The notes beneath the pieces are model-generated. The model ran no database searches and was not told the origin of the DNA. It saw only the letters and a program-made list of their open reading frames with translations. Below are positions 50,720 to 58,810 of a stretch of 64,000 nt of DNA, in pieces. Positions within the stretch are counted from its first letter, which is position 1, and the number at the start of each line of letters is the position of its first letter. The position numbers were made by a program, and so were the translations under genes. The DNA is from CAYUNT01 sp964446285 (lineage in GTDB: Bacteria; Sumerlaeota; Sumerlaeia; SLMS01; CAYUNT01), in assembly GCA_964446285.1 (NCBI GenBank), contig CAYUNT010000001.1, forward strand, positions 7,246 to 71,245, written 5' to 3'.

Positions 50720-52830
50720 CAGCGCGAATCCTCGTCCTTGAGCGGATTGGGCTGCGCAGAATTGGCGGGTTGGGTCGTCAAATCCGAGGAGCGTTTGGAA
50801 GGCGTTTGGCCAGGTTCTCGGCCATTGTCCAGGGCGTGCTTCGAAGCAGGCATCGCGGCGTTCTTCTGGTCCTGAGAGTGTTTCGCGTTGCGCGAGGCGG
50901 AAAGCGCCCGCAACTCGCGCTCCGGGCCAAGATACCGCATCCGTTCCGTCCGGAAATAGTAATTTCGCAGGTTCGTGTTGTCCGGCATGGGCGCGGACGG
51001 GTCCTCGACGCGATATTCGATGACACTGAATCCGGTTTTTCCCAACTGCCATCGGCGGATTTCGCGCGCGCCCTCGGGCAGTCGCGGCTCGGGCGACTCG
51101 ATGATTCCCGGGAGGACGAAAGGCGCATGGAGAAGCCATCGCAAATGCGCGTCGGGCGGTGGATTGGTTACCGAGCGCGCATCTTGCGTGATGAGCCAGT
51201 CGAGCGTTGTTTCGCCAAACCAGATGTCGCCGAGTTGTTGCCCGTGCACGCGCTCATACCATGCGGCAGCGTCAAGGCGCGCTTCGCCGAGCAGGATGTC
51301 GCGAACGGCGTCGAGCGAACGCAGCGTCGGCGCATAAAACGAATATGGCGGATACGGAATCGACCGCCCGCTGCGTTCCATCAGCGCAAGCATCAATATC
51401 ATAAAAACGATATGCGACAAGCACAGCGCCGCGGCCAGTCCATACATCGCGCGCCGCCCCCACGCCCGCGCCACGCGCAAATCGAGCCAGAAAGGCATTC
51501 GCGCCAGATGAGCCGCTCCTAACGCGGAGGTTATAAACGGCGCGGGATAAGTCGTCATATAATAACGCAGCCCGATCACGAGCGAGGGCGCTTCCCGCGT
51601 GCCGTGGAAGTTGAAAAATGCAACTGCCAGAACGGGTATTCCTTGCCATACGAGCAGCGCCGAATGGCAGATCATGCGCGAGCGGGCGCGCCCGAGCGCC
51701 ACTCCCGAGAGCGCGCCGCGAACTCGCCGGTAACGCGCAATTTCCCGCGCGCACACCAGAATTCCCACGCCCCACAAGACGAGCTGAATTTGCCCAAACC
51801 AATTAATTCCGCGCGCCAGCGCCATTTCCCCGCCGCTCAGCCACTTCGGCCCCTGATCCGCCATCCCTTGCAGGTGGCAAAAACCCACTCGTTCGATGTC
51901 CTCGTTCATTTGCAGGCGGACATGCAGAAAGAAATTGCGAGGCCCGCTCGTGTTGAATTGAAAGCGGCTCATGCCTGGACGTTTGGAGACGGGCGCCGTG
52001 ACGATTTCGCCGACATTGCTGCGACGCGATTCGATTTCGTGCAGGATTGCGGGAGACAACGCCAGCGCCCCCGCCAGTGCCGCCGCCGCCCACACTCGCA
52101 CCGGAACACCCGGACGCGAAATCGCGAGAATGAGCGCGGCGCTCACCACCAACTCCCCCACCGACAAATGCAGTTGCAGTCCCAGCCCAATCAGCGCCGC
52201 GACGCCTACGAGCGCCCAATGCCGCCGGCGCACCGAAGCCGCCAGCAGCAAAAACCACGCTCCCAACACAAGAATCGGCAAAAACGCCGGGTTCCAATAA
52301 AACCGCAGGTGCATGACATGGAGCGGAAACACGGCGTAGAAACCCGAAGCGATCAGCGCCACAGCCACACCGAAATAGCGCCGCGTCCCCAGCCAGAACA
52401 TCGCCAGCGCGGCTAAATCGAGCGCCGAGAGAAACGCGCCCACCAACAGCACATTCACGCGGATGGCCAATGGTCCCGCGCATAGCAAATACATAAGCGG
52501 GCCTAGCGTGCGACCGCCGTAGAGAATCTCGCTTCCGAGCAGCGGAAAATTTTCGCCTCGCAGCAATTCGAGCGCTCGGTAATAGTCGCGCGCCGCGTGC
52601 AGACTGAACCATCCGAGGTCCATCTTCGTGAACCGCAGCGCCGCCGCGCCAAGGAATATCAGACCGAAAAAGGCCCATTCCACGCGGGAAATCGGGCGTT
52701 GAACTACCGGCGCGACGCACTGCGGCCTGGCGGATTTACCGCGGCTTGATTTCCTCAAAGCAGGATCGCGTCCACCGCCAGAAAGCTTGGACGCCGCATC
52801 GCAGGATTCCGATATTTTATCTTTTTCCAT
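50719..52830 (-). CDS. GT-C membrane glycosyltransferase-like protein
   Basis: About 703 residues: a ~50-residue charged N-terminus, about ten membrane spans, then a soluble region of ~270 residues with no anchor. First loop reads RFTKMDLGWFSLHAARDYYR with an acidic residue in the place typical for PMT/ArnT relatives, then YGGRTLGPLMYL. It is translationally coupled to the MurG-like gene. The start is uncertain: ATG 52830 is used, ATG 52869 and TTG 52893 are possible. The final 80 residues are polar and low-complexity. Likely part of a surface-glycan pathway. Confidence 0.72.
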   Translation of the reverse strand: MEKDKISESCDAASKLSGGGRDPALRKSSRGKSARPQCVAPVVQRPISRVEWAFFGLIFLGAAALRFTKMDLGWFSLHAARDYYRALELLRGENFPLLGSEILYGGRTLGPLMYLLCAGPLAIRVNVLLVGAFLSALDLAALAMFWLGTRRYFGVAVALIASGFYAVFPLHVMHLRFYWNPAFLPILVLGAWFLLLAASVRRRHWALVGVAALIGLGLQLHLSVGELVVSAALILAISRPGVPVRVWAAAALAGALALSPAILHEIESRRSNVGEIVTAPVSKRPGMSRFQFNTSGPRNFFLHVRLQMNEDIERVGFCHLQGMADQGPKWLSGGEMALARGINWFGQIQLVLWGVGILVCAREIARYRRVRGALSGVALGRARSRMICHSALLVWQGIPVLAVAFFNFHGTREAPSLVIGLRYYMTTYPAPFITSALGAAHLARMPFWLDLRVARAWGRRAMYGLAAALCLSHIVFMILMLALMERSGRSIPYPPYSFYAPTLRSLDAVRDILLGEARLDAAAWYERVHGQQLGDIWFGETTLDWLITQDARSVTNPPPDAHLRWLLHAPFVLPGIIESPEPRLPEGAREIRRWQLGKTGFSVIEYRVEDPSAPMPDNTNLRNYYFRTERMRYLGPERELRALSASRNAKHSQDQKNAAMPASKHALDNGREPGQTPSKRSSDLTTQPANSAQPNPLKDEDSR

Positions 52831-53104
52831 ACAGGACAATGCATTCGATCGCCGGAACAAATGGCGCATCGCACGAAAAGCCGCCCGCCGCAAAAGATCA
52901 AGGAGCGCCGGATGCGCGCAGGGACTATACGGCCCGAAAATACTGGGGCATCAAGGCGAATTCGGCAATCCCTCGCTTATGCGCCTGTGCCAATTCCGCG
53001 GCGGTGCGCTGTGCGGCCCCGTTGCCTGGAACGCATTCCCGGCATAATTGCCATGAACCAGTTGACACTCCCCGCCTTGCGGGGCTGATACTCTTTGCAA
53101 GTAT

Positions 53105-54031
53105 ATGGTGTTTCGAATGGCGAGGGATTTTCCGCGCCCCTCCTTAAACACTATGCAATCCAACATCCTTAAAATTCTTGGCCTGTCGCTGTTGATCACA
53201 TGCCTTGGCTTGGCTGGGCTTGCCGCAGTCATCATTCTGCACGGCAACAGGAACGCGCGGGACGCAAACACACCAGAAGCGCAACCAGATTTTTCCGCAA
53301 CTGCCATACGCTCAAGCGAGCCGCCGCGACAGCCAGAGCCATCGCCCCCCATTCAGATGGCCCAGGCCAATTCCGCGCCTATCGAGGCAACGCCTCATAC
53401 CATTCCTTCACTTCCGCGCAAACGCGCGCCAATTCAAAGGTTCTATAAAAACACAAGCCTCGGGGGAGGAGGAGAAGGCGGCGCAGGCAAAGCGGACTCC
53501 AAACCCGGAGCGGCGCAGCCCGCAGACCAGGCAAACCAATCCGATTTACCAGCCCAGGCAAATGCAAGCCCTCTCCCGATTGAAATCGTCTCCGCCCGAA
53601 TCGAGCACGGGCCGGACAATTATCCCGTCGCGCGCGTGAAATTGAAAACGCCCCTGCCCGCAAACATAGACAAAAGCCCCTATTTTATATGCGTTTTTGT
53701 AAAACCTTCCGGCATGGGCAAAAACTACAGGCCGGACACCGCCATCTCGGGAGCCATGACGGCATACGGCATGCCGGGGGGATGGGTGGGAATCTGGCTG
53801 GAGTTTGTTGACGGAATTTACTTGAGCGTATCACTGTCTGACAAGGAGTCCTGGGCCAAATTGGATTACAACTCCTTGGAAATTCCTCTAAAGGCCCCCT
53901 GGACTCCTGGTGTGACTGGATATGAAAACATCAAGTATCAGGTGCGGATGGCGTTTGGAACGGGCGACAATCCCCCTAAAATGCTGAGCGGAATTATAGA
54001 AACTGCCTTCCAGCCGCGCTCCGCGCCTTGA
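53105..54031 (+). CDS. Membrane-anchored protein of unknown function
   Basis: 308 residues: one N-terminal membrane helix (LGLSLLITCLGLAGLAAVII), a Pro/Ser/Gln-rich spacer with a Gly-rich run, and a ~140-residue beta-rich C-terminal domain (VKLKTPLPANIDKSPYFICV, later YQVRMAFGTGDNPPKMLSG). No catalytic motif or family recognised. ATG 53105 is used, but ATG 53153 directly before the membrane helix fits equally well; neither has a clear Shine-Dalgarno. It stands alone, divergent from the GT-C gene and convergent with the amidohydrolase gene. Confidence 0.6.
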   Translation: MVFRMARDFPRPSLNTMQSNILKILGLSLLITCLGLAGLAAVIILHGNRNARDANTPEAQPDFSATAIRSSEPPRQPEPSPPIQMAQANSAPIEATPHTIPSLPRKRAPIQRFYKNTSLGGGGEGGAGKADSKPGAAQPADQANQSDLPAQANASPLPIEIVSARIEHGPDNYPVARVKLKTPLPANIDKSPYFICVFVKPSGMGKNYRPDTAISGAMTAYGMPGGWVGIWLEFVDGIYLSVSLSDKESWAKLDYNSLEIPLKAPWTPGVTGYENIKYQVRMAFGTGDNPPKMLSGIIETAFQPRSAP

Positions 54032-54121
54032 CGCCGGTCGGAGTGTGCGCGCCCGATTCAATCGCTCTTTTTCCCTTTTTGCTCTTTTTGCGTTTTGCGC
54101 GGCAAAAATCTTTTCTCGGAT

Positions 54122-55537
54122 TTATCCGCCTTGCCGCATACGCGCTGCGCGATCGGCCAGGCGGCGAGCGGAGCGGTTAACGCGCTCGACGATTTCGTCT
54201 TCGGCGGCGAAAACAAGGCGGCCTTGTTCGACGACCACGCGCCCGTTCACGATTGTGTAATCGGCCTGTGTTGAAATTCCGCAAAACAGAATCGCAGCCA
54301 GGGGATCATGAACCGACGCGCCCGCATAAGGCAACCCATCGACCCGGAAAAGCGCGACGTCCGCCGCCATTCCCGGTTCGATGCGTCCGATGTCGTCGCG
54401 CCCTAAAACGCGCGCCCCGCCTCTCGTCGCCAAATCGAGAATGCTGTCCGCTGTCGTCGCGGCCGGCCCGCCATAGGCGCGGTGAACAAGCAACGCGCGT
54501 TGCGCCTCGCCCAACATGCTTGATGAATCGTTTGACGCGGATCCATCCACCGCCAGCCCGACGGCCACGCCCGCCTTGACCATGCGCGGCACGGGCGCGA
54601 TGCCGCTGCCCAGGCGCATGTTCGAACTCGGGCAATGCGCCACCGCCGTGCCGGTTTCCGCGAAAAGCGCGATTTCCTCGTCGTTGAGGCAAACGCAGTG
54701 CGCGAACCACACATCCGCGCCCAGCCAGCCCCATTTTTCCATGAGGGCGACAGGGCGCATTCCATAGCGCTCGCGGCAATAGATGTTTTCATCTTCGGTT
54801 TCAGCCAGGTGCGTGTGAACGCGCACGCCTCGATCTCGCGCTAGCCGCACAGTTTCCTTCATCAAGTCCTCGGTGACGTTGAAAGGCGCGCAGGGTGCAA
54901 GCGCGATGCGCGTCATGGCGAACCGCGACGCGTCATGGAAACGGTCAATCAGCGACATCGAATCCTTCAGAATCACATCATCGTCCTGGCAGCAATCGTC
55001 CGGCGGCAGGCCGCCTTTCGAACGCCCAAGCGACATGCTTCCGCGCGTCGGATGAAAACGGACGCCGAGCGTTTGCGCCGCGCGGATTTCCTCTTCGATG
55101 AGGCCATTGCCGAGCGCGCGCGGAAACAAATAATGATGATCTGTCGATGTCGTGCAGCCCGTAAGGAGGAGTTCGCCGAGTGCCGCCAGCGCCGCCGCGT
55201 GGATATCTTCGTGTCGCCAGCCCGCCCATACCGGATATTGCCCAACGAGCCAGTCGAAAAGTTTCGCGTTTTGAACCGCGGGATAAACGCGCGTCAGGAC
55301 CTGGCAAAAATGATGATGGGTATTGACAAATCCTGGGACAACCACATGTCGCGAGGCGTCGATTCGGCGCGCGTTTTCGGGGGCGAGCCGGGCAATCTCC
55401 GCCGCAGGCCCCACGGCGCGGATTTCATTTCGCTCGATGAGGATCGAGGCGTCGCGCAGGCGCGTGTGTATGTCGTCGCACAACGCAATGCAGCGCGCAT
55501 TTTCGATCAGAAGGAAGTCCTTGGGTGCGGCCGGCAT
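54122..55537 (-). CDS. Amidohydrolase, 8-oxoguanine deaminase type
   Basis: 471-residue zinc-dependent deaminase of the ATZ/TRZ group. Metal ligands are visible: NTHHHF near residue 72, HTHLAE, FAHCV and VDGSASND. The stretch VLTRVYPAVQNAKLFDWL, RGSMSLGRSKGGLPPDD and HCPSSNMRLGSGIAPV resemble 8-oxoguanine deaminases such as P. aeruginosa Pa0142 more than MTA/SAH deaminases. It would turn 8-oxoguanine (or isoxanthopterin-like bases) into urate-type products. ATG 55537 has GGGAG 6 nt upstream. It follows ahcY on the same strand, with a long hairpin between them. Confidence 0.85.
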   Translation of the reverse strand: MPAAPKDFLLIENARCIALCDDIHTRLRDASILIERNEIRAVGPAAEIARLAPENARRIDASRHVVVPGFVNTHHHFCQVLTRVYPAVQNAKLFDWLVGQYPVWAGWRHEDIHAAALAALGELLLTGCTTSTDHHYLFPRALGNGLIEEEIRAAQTLGVRFHPTRGSMSLGRSKGGLPPDDCCQDDDVILKDSMSLIDRFHDASRFAMTRIALAPCAPFNVTEDLMKETVRLARDRGVRVHTHLAETEDENIYCRERYGMRPVALMEKWGWLGADVWFAHCVCLNDEEIALFAETGTAVAHCPSSNMRLGSGIAPVPRMVKAGVAVGLAVDGSASNDSSSMLGEAQRALLVHRAYGGPAATTADSILDLATRGGARVLGRDDIGRIEPGMAADVALFRVDGLPYAGASVHDPLAAILFCGISTQADYTIVNGRVVVEQGRLVFAAEDEIVERVNRSARRLADRAARMRQGG

Positions 55538-55584
55538 GAGCGTCTCCCAGAATGAAAAATCGAGCCGCAAAAACAATTTCACTG

Positions 55585-55664
55585 CCACAAAGGCACAAAG
55601 ACACCAAAGAGATTATCGACTTTTGCGAAGCGCGATATTTCTTGGTGTCTTCGTGCCTTTGTGG
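55585..55664. repeat. Near-perfect inverted repeat with CACAAAGGCACAAA core
   Basis: Arms 55585-55607 and 55642-55664 match at 22 of 23 positions (CCACAAAGGCACAAAGACAC... against its complement), loop 34 nt. It shares a 14-mer with the repeat at 12609. It sits between ahcY and the amidohydrolase and could end or process the transcript. Confidence 0.8.
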
Positions 55665-55680
55665 TTCATCGGTGATCTTC

Positions 55681-57024
55681 TTATGTCCCGCCTTCCCAGC
55701 TGGCCAGGTATTTGCGCTGGCGGGCGGTGAGCACATCGATTTTGATGCCCATCTCACCCAGTTTGAGCGACGAGATGCGCGTGTCGATTTCCGCCGGAAC
55801 GTTATAGACTTTCTTTTCGAGTTTGGCGGCGTTTTTCACCATGTATTCGCTGCAAAGCGCCTGGTTGGCAAACGACATGTCCATGACGCAGGCAGGATGC
55901 CCTTCGGCGGCGGCCAGATTGATCAGCCGGCCTTCGCCGAGCGCGTAGATTCGCTTGTTGCGGCCAATGGTGTATTCATCCACGAAATCGCGAACCTGTC
56001 GGGTTTTTCCGCGCGCCATCGCCAGAAGCCCCGGCAGGTCGATTTCCACGTTGAAGTGGCCCGAATTGCAGACAATCGCGCCGTCCTTCATGCGCAGGAA
56101 ATGCTCCTTGCGAATCACTTCGATATCGCCCGTGACAGTGACGAAGATGTCGCCCTGCGGCGCCGCCTCGATGAGCGGCATGACCATGAATCCATCCATG
56201 ACAGCTTCGAGCGCGCGTAGCGGATTGACTTCGGTAACAATGACTCGCGCGCCCGCGCCGCGCGCCCGCATCGCCACGCCGCGTCCGCACCAGCCGTAAC
56301 CGCACACGACCACGGTCGATCCGGCATAGAGGCGGTTTGTGGCGCGCAAAATGCCATCAAGCGTGGACTGGCCTGTGCCATAGCGATTATCAAACAGGTG
56401 CTTGGTATCCGCGTCGTTGACGGCGATGATGGGGTATTTCAACACGCCTTCGGCTTCCATCGCGCGCAGACGGATCACGCCCGTCGAGGTTTCCTCGCAT
56501 CCGCCGATCACGCCCTGAATCATCTCATCGCGTTCTTTCGCCTTGAGTTTCGCCCAAAGGCTTTTCACGGGCGGAGCGCATTCGGCCGCGCGCCCGAGCG
56601 CCAGCAGGAGGAGCTGTCCGACCACATCCGCGCCATCATCCATTGTGATTTGCGGCTTGTGGGCAATCGCCGCGCCGATGTGCTCGTAGTAAGTCTTATG
56701 ATCTTCGCCCTTGATGGCATAAGTGGGGATTCCGTCGTATTTAACGAGAGATGCGGCCACATCATCCTGCGTCGAGAGCGGATTCGACGCGCACAGAACC
56801 ACATCCGCGCCACCCGCCTTGAGCGTTTTCATCAGGTTGGCCGTTTCGGATGTCACGTGGAGGCAGGCGGAAATTCGAACGCCCTTGAGGGGTTTTTTCT
56901 TCGAGAATTCCTCGCGAATCTTCGCAACGACAGGCATGTCCATCGCCGCCCATTCGATCCGGTCCTTGCCTTTTTCAGCGAGTTTCATGTCCTTTACATC
57001 ATAGTTCACTGTTCGTTTCGCCAT
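55681..57024 (-). CDS. ahcY: Adenosylhomocysteinase
   Basis: 447-residue NAD-dependent enzyme splitting S-adenosylhomocysteine into adenosine and homocysteine. Motifs: VTSETANLMKTLKAGGADV, IGGCEETSTGVIRL, the NAD-binding VVVCGYGWCGRGVAMRARG, NSGHFNVEIDL and a C-terminal KIDVLTARQRKYLASW. It is the shorter, insertion-free type found in Thermotogae and Archaea. ATG 57024 lies 12 nt after AAGGA; ATG 57036 is too close to that site. The leader upstream carries two stable hairpins. Confidence 0.95.
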   Translation of the reverse strand: MAKRTVNYDVKDMKLAEKGKDRIEWAAMDMPVVAKIREEFSKKKPLKGVRISACLHVTSETANLMKTLKAGGADVVLCASNPLSTQDDVAASLVKYDGIPTYAIKGEDHKTYYEHIGAAIAHKPQITMDDGADVVGQLLLLALGRAAECAPPVKSLWAKLKAKERDEMIQGVIGGCEETSTGVIRLRAMEAEGVLKYPIIAVNDADTKHLFDNRYGTGQSTLDGILRATNRLYAGSTVVVCGYGWCGRGVAMRARGAGARVIVTEVNPLRALEAVMDGFMVMPLIEAAPQGDIFVTVTGDIEVIRKEHFLRMKDGAIVCNSGHFNVEIDLPGLLAMARGKTRQVRDFVDEYTIGRNKRIYALGEGRLINLAAAEGHPACVMDMSFANQALCSEYMVKNAAKLEKKVYNVPAEIDTRISSLKLGEMGIKIDVLTARQRKYLASWEGGT

Positions 57025-57425
57025 GTCTCGCACCATTCCTTGAGATTGGGATAATCCGCGCGTGGCGCCCGGCTCCATTCACGGTTTCATTCGCGACGCT
57101 GAAGCAGCCCGCGCCTCAAACAAAAGGCAACGCGGCGCCTCCACGCGCTACGCAACAAATGAGTCTGCCAAATCCCTCCGCCAAAGGGAAGGAGGATTTT
57201 TATCACGATGCGAAAACGCAGCCGTGATTCATGCAGATGAGCGCAGGCCAGACTGCAGGCGCTCATGCTCTGGCGGCAGATATTGATGATTCAGGTGTAT
57301 TTTAATATTTGTTTATCAATAGCGAAAGAATCCTTGACGGGCCAGGCCATATTATGAAGTCTTTCTAATGTCAACGCAGGTTTTCTGACACGTTTGCCTG
57401 AATCACTCTGGCAGAGGTTGTTTAG
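57025..57425. other. Divergent region between ahcY and the lipoprotein cassette
   Basis: About 400 bp, no gene supported. Within it are two hairpins (57202-57265) in the ahcY leader and an AT-rich stretch from about 57299 before the plus-strand cassette. No -35/-10 pair with correct spacing was certain. Confidence 0.55.
57202..57265 (-). promoter_or_regulatory. Two-hairpin leader structure upstream of ahcY
   Basis: In transcript order (minus strand): TGAGCGC...GCGCTCA (57265-57238, 14-nt loop), then ATCACG-GC-TGCG-TTTT-CGCA-T-CGTGAT (57228-57202), two stacked stems with a four-base loop. About 180 nt before the ahcY start. I could not match it to the SAH riboswitch by eye. Confidence 0.45.
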
Positions 57426-57806
57426 ATGAGGTTCTTGGTCACCAGGCCATTTATGAGGCTTCTATTTCTCTTTGCCCTTCTGGCGTTGGGCTTGGTGTCA
57501 GGCTGTACCTGGACGAGCAGCAATGGGAGCAGGCATACAATTATTCTCGGCATCGGCTATGTGAGCCATGCGGAAGCCAAAGGCATAAGCGCCAGCGACT
57601 TGAGCACGCTGGGAATCACATGCGAGAACGGAATTAGCGCTGGATATGCTAGAAACCACCGCGTGGAAATTGACCCGAACACCGCCCCTAACGCCATTGT
57701 ATCTGTTAAGGCGAGGCCGTTCAGCCTGGAAGTGAAAAACGCCAATCCCTTCAGTTCCCCAGAAGGGCATCCGGTTATTTCAAAGGAAAAGGAGAACGAA
57801 AAGTGA
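57426..57806 (+). CDS. Small lipoprotein of unknown function
   Basis: 126 residues with a lipoprotein signal (LVSGC lipobox near residue 27). The mature part has a strand-rich start (HTIILGIGYVSHAEA) and no known motif. Its stop overlaps the next start (GTGA). Base composition drops from here on compared with the genes around it. Together with the next two genes it forms a small cassette; function unknown. Confidence 0.7.
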   Translation: MRFLVTRPFMRLLFLFALLALGLVSGCTWTSSNGSRHTIILGIGYVSHAEAKGISASDLSTLGITCENGISAGYARNHRVEIDPNTAPNAIVSVKARPFSLEVKNANPFSSPEGHPVISKEKENEK

Positions 57807-58570
57807 ATCTGCTACGCATTTTCAAGGCTGTTTTCGTCATTATGGCTCTGGGATTTCTTCTTTCATCCGCCGCATGTAAGACGGTGACTAGAGAGAACAT
57901 AATATCCTCCATAAATACTGGGATTGGAGTTACACTTGCGGAAAATCCCAAAACAGAGATGTATGAGGCGAAAATCGGCTATATCCGCAGCCAGTTCTAT
58001 TCGATTCCTACGGGCAAAACCGTGGAAAACGAGAATAAGGATGATGGAAGTGCGGAAAAAGGAAGAAGAGATATGCGAACGAACGAGGCAAATGTGACGC
58101 CTGAGGTTATCAGTGGAATCAGAATGAAGTCAGGCGTTGAACATCTGCTTATTGGAGTTGATGTTTCTGAAAGCTTTGCAGTGGGAAAGGTCGCCGTAAT
58201 GAGTCCGGCCGCAGTGGCGATGTATGTCGCTGATTCTAGAAATGCGAAAATAGCTGAAAAGGCCTCCGAAGCTGTTAGCGAATCCTCGAAGGCGGCAGAA
58301 AAGGCGGCACAAGAAATAATGAAGGAACAGAAATATAGAAAGGATAAAATCATTCAGTATTTCTCAAAGGATGGGAATATTGATAACAATGGGAATATTG
58401 ATAAGGATAAATTAAAGGACCTATTTGCCGATGCTACTTGGAAAGATGCTGCAATTAACGAAGTGAAAAATTCTGATATTAATTTGACAAAACTCCAAGA
58501 ACTCCTAAACGGCACATGGGACGGAAGGATAAACTACATGTATGACAGACTTCCTCCGAAAGCGAAATGA
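57803..58570 (+). CDS. Lipoprotein of unknown function with helical charged tail
   Basis: 255 residues, GTG start with GGAG at 57791-57794. Lipobox SAAC near residue 25. A first domain (INTGIGVTLAENPKTEMYEA, FYSIPTGKTVEN) echoes the preceding lipoprotein's theme of a strand-rich surface domain; a helical Ala/Glu/Lys-rich stretch follows (EKASEAVSESSKAAEKAAQE). The 120 bases from 58381 hold 38 G+C, about 32 percent, far below the window. Possibly acquired. No family recognised. Confidence 0.7.
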   Translation: MNLLRIFKAVFVIMALGFLLSSAACKTVTRENIISSINTGIGVTLAENPKTEMYEAKIGYIRSQFYSIPTGKTVENENKDDGSAEKGRRDMRTNEANVTPEVISGIRMKSGVEHLLIGVDVSESFAVGKVAVMSPAAVAMYVADSRNAKIAEKASEAVSESSKAAEKAAQEIMKEQKYRKDKIIQYFSKDGNIDNNGNIDKDKLKDLFADATWKDAAINEVKNSDINLTKLQELLNGTWDGRINYMYDRLPPKAK

Positions 58571-58578
58571 GGTGGACC

Positions 58579-58782
58579 ATGCAAGAGGTGTATGAATTGG
58601 TTTGTGCGGGCGAGCAAATGGCCAGGATTGCTGAAGAATACCTTATTAGGCAACAACGCTATTCGCGAGAACAAATCGCAAAAACACGCGCCCAGTCCTT
58701 TAAAATCAGCGAAATGACAAATGCAGGCCCTGAAGAAATACATTCTCAGAATGATCTCTGGATAGTTCGGGCTGAAAGATAA
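58579..58782 (+). CDS. Small protein of unknown function
   Basis: 67 residues, predicted helical and cytoplasmic (QEVYELVCAGEQMARIAEEY). The ATG at 58579 has GAGG at 58569-58572 with 6-nt spacing; the ATG at 58567, which overlaps the lipoprotein stop, has none. Third gene of the AT-rich cassette, 14 nt before the convergent ligase stop. No family recognised. Confidence 0.55.
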   Translation: MQEVYELVCAGEQMARIAEEYLIRQQRYSREQIAKTRAQSFKISEMTNAGPEEIHSQNDLWIVRAER

Positions 58783-58790
58783 TACATGCT

Positions 58791-58810
58791 CAGCATTCAA
58801 CGGAATGCTG
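58791..58810. terminator. Short perfect hairpin at a convergent gene junction
   Basis: CAGCATTC (58791-58798), AACG loop, GAATGCTG (58803-58810). It overlaps the last codons of the ligase-like gene and follows the small protein gene by 8 nt. No T-tract. Confidence 0.4.

Noticed and set aside
57334..57355. Promoter TTGACG ... TATTAT before the lipoprotein cassette
   Set aside because: The spacer is only 10 nt, too short for sigma-70.
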